Part shown: positions 62,644 through 64,000 of the stretch, piece after piece | Layout: the number at the start of each line of letters is the position of its first letter | Position numbering within the stretch: position 1 is the first letter of the stretch | DNA from: an uncultured Blautia sp. | Lineage (GTDB): Bacteria; Bacillota; Clostridia; Lachnospirales; Lachnospiraceae | DNA length: 64,000 nucleotides | Reading direction: 5' to 3' | Assembly (NCBI RefSeq): GCF_934372025.1 | Contig: NZ_CAKROJ010000003.1 | Span: forward strand, 42,884-106,883 | Position numbers and translations under genes: made by a program | The notes under the pieces: generated by a model | What the model saw: only the letters and a program-made list of their open reading frames with translations | Database searches by the model: none | What the model was told of the DNA's origin: nothing

Positions 62644-64000
62644 TCTCTTCTCCTCCTTTCATCTGAGATTCATATACTTCTCTGTAGATTTCATTGGTTT
62701 TCAGAAGTTCTTCTGAGGTGCCCACACCTGCAATCTTTCCTCCATCCAGAACAATGATCTGATCAGCATCTTCAATAGAAGAAATCCTCTGTGCAATAAT
62801 AATTTTTGTTGTGTCCGGTATTTCTTCACGAAAAGCCTTACGGATCAGCGCATCTGTTCTGGTATCCACTGCACTGGTGGAATCATCCAGAATCAGAATC
62901 TTCGGTTTTTTGAGAAGTGCACGGGCAATACACAGACGCTGTTTCTGTCCACCGGAAACATTGTTACCACCCTGCACGATCATTGTATCATAGCCTGACG
63001 GAAACTCATTTACAAATCCGTCTGCCTGTGCCAGGCGACAGACTCTCTTGACTTCTTCATCACTGGCATGCTCATCACCCCAGCGGATATTCTCATAAAT
63101 TGTGCCGGAAAACAGTACGTTTTTCTGCAGTACCATGGATACCTGATCTCTAAGAACTTCCAGATCATAATCACGTACATCTACACCTGCAACCCTGACT
63201 GCTCCGGAAGTAACATCGTAAAGACGTGGAATCATCTGCACCAGTGTTGATTTGGCACTTCCGGTACCTCCGATGATGCCGACTGTCTGTCCGGATCTGA
63301 TATGAAGATTGATATCCTTCAGAGAAAGATTACCACCCTCACCTGCGTAGCTGAAATTCACATGATCAAACGTAATATCTCCATTTTTGACTTCCTTTAC
63401 CGCATCCTCTTTGTCCTGCATCTCCGGTACTTCGTCAAGTACTTCTGTGATACGGTCTGTTGATGCCTCCGCGATCATGATCATGACAAATACAAATGTT
63501 ACCATGTTCAGCGACATTAAGATCTGCAGTGCATATACAATAACACTGGTCAGTTCACCAGTTTCCATAGTACCAAATACAATACTTTTTCCTCCGATCA
63601 AAGCGATCAGAAGTACGACCGCATACATCACGAACTGCAGAACCGGTGAGTTCCATGCAACAATTTTTTCTGCTTTTGTAAACAACGTGTACACATAGTC
63701 AGAAACCCCATGGAATTTTTTTACTTCGTATCCTTCCCTTACAAAGGCTTTGACAACACGTGATGCGTTTACATTTTCCTGTACAGAATTGTTCAGTTCA
63801 TCGTACTCATCAAACACTTTAATAAAATGCGGATGAGCCTTTTTGGCAATATATAACAGTGTTCCGCCAAGTAAAGGGATAACAATCAGAAAAAGTAATG
63901 CGATCTTCACATTGATCAGCAGTGTCATGATCCAGGAAAGAAGTATCATAAATGGTGCTCTGGCAAGAAGACGAATACTCATCATATATGCCATCTGCAC
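62636..64000 (-). CDS. Heterodimeric ABC exporter, degenerate-site half (N-terminus outside window)
   Basis: At least 454 residues are visible, starting within the membrane domain; the true start lies past 64000. The ATPase has Walker A GGTGSAKST, signature VSGGQKQRLCIAR and Walker B LILDDSTSAVD. Asp replaces the catalytic Glu, and the switch His is Gln (IIAQRISS), so its own ATP site hydrolyses poorly, as in TM287/BmrC. It works with the downstream subunit, with which it overlaps by 8 bp. Confidence 0.93.
   Translation of the reverse strand: MQMAYMMSIRLLARAPFMILLSWIMTLLINVKIALLFLIVIPLLGGTLLYIAKKAHPHFIKVFDEYDELNNSVQENVNASRVVKAFVREGYEVKKFHGVSDYVYTLFTKAEKIVAWNSPVLQFVMYAVVLLIALIGGKSIVFGTMETGELTSVIVYALQILMSLNMVTFVFVMIMIAEASTDRITEVLDEVPEMQDKEDAVKEVKNGDITFDHVNFSYAGEGGNLSLKDINLHIRSGQTVGIIGGTGSAKSTLVQMIPRLYDVTSGAVRVAGVDVRDYDLEVLRDQVSMVLQKNVLFSGTIYENIRWGDEHASDEEVKRVCRLAQADGFVNEFPSGYDTMIVQGGNNVSGGQKQRLCIARALLKKPKILILDDSTSAVDTRTDALIRKAFREEIPDTTKIIIAQRISSIEDADQIIVLDGGKIAGVGTSEELLKTNEIYREVYESQMKGGEENE

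Overview
The window reads as chromosome of an anaerobic, endospore-forming Firmicute of the Lachnospiraceae (Blautia/Dorea-like). The signs are moderate GC, AGGAGG-type ribosome binding sites, sporulation genes (sigG, ylmC/ymxH, a SpoVB-type flippase), NADP glutamate dehydrogenase, a large acyl-CoA dehydratase activase, SipW/TasA-type surface genes and a DUF6110/P1B ATPase pair. The genus is inference. No transposase, integrase, phage gene or CRISPR array was seen.

Layout. 1-6199 (minus strand) is a surface-fibre locus. DUF3825, SipW signal peptidase and a TasA/CalY-like protein form one unit that ends at a strong terminator. A second unit holds a 623-residue fusion in which a SipW-type peptidase sits between two TasA-like ectodomains, then another SipW-type substrate, then a secreted protein cut by the window edge. 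6566-7435 is a homocysteine S-methyltransferase with an 18-bp palindrome and a foldable leader. 7537-15583 (minus) is M20 amidohydrolase-potABCD-ptsI-DUF362 ferredoxin. A tRNA-Thr(CGT) follows, then a GlgB-like protein lacking key catalytic residues, diverging from a PfkB kinase. 19370-26142 is one biosynthetic operon, leuB-ilvD-ilvB-serC-serA. yajC and tgt follow, then a DUF5107-TPR gene, the 1408-residue dehydratase activase, a flippase, ung, hisH-hisF and a two-component system.

40799-45035 (minus) is an iron locus: a Fur-family gene, a small GxxxG membrane protein (FezA-like), a P-type ATPase with an SCA motif in its metal-transport helix (FezB-like, P1B-6), then DUF3793 and flavodoxin behind two TTAGTT/AACTAA operators. 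I interpret it as a ferrosome (iron-storage organelle) cluster. The tmRNA gene ssrA follows, then a coiled-coil protein with 45-bp repeats, putP, and a small TTG-start gene followed by a c-di-GMP-I riboswitch that has no gene downstream on its own strand; its transcript points at the 3' end of lrgAB. The remainder is housekeeping: aldo/keto reductase, efp, shikimate kinase, yqeG, citrate synthase, aminotransferase, gdhA, nrdR, ylmC, sigG, a two-domain PPK2 protein and a heterodimeric ABC exporter cut by the right edge.

Most interesting: the ferrosome-like cluster with its iron operators, the orphan c-di-GMP riboswitch facing lrgAB, the peptidase-substrate fusion, and the degenerate branching enzyme. 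All family names come from motif reading and memory; no database search was possible.
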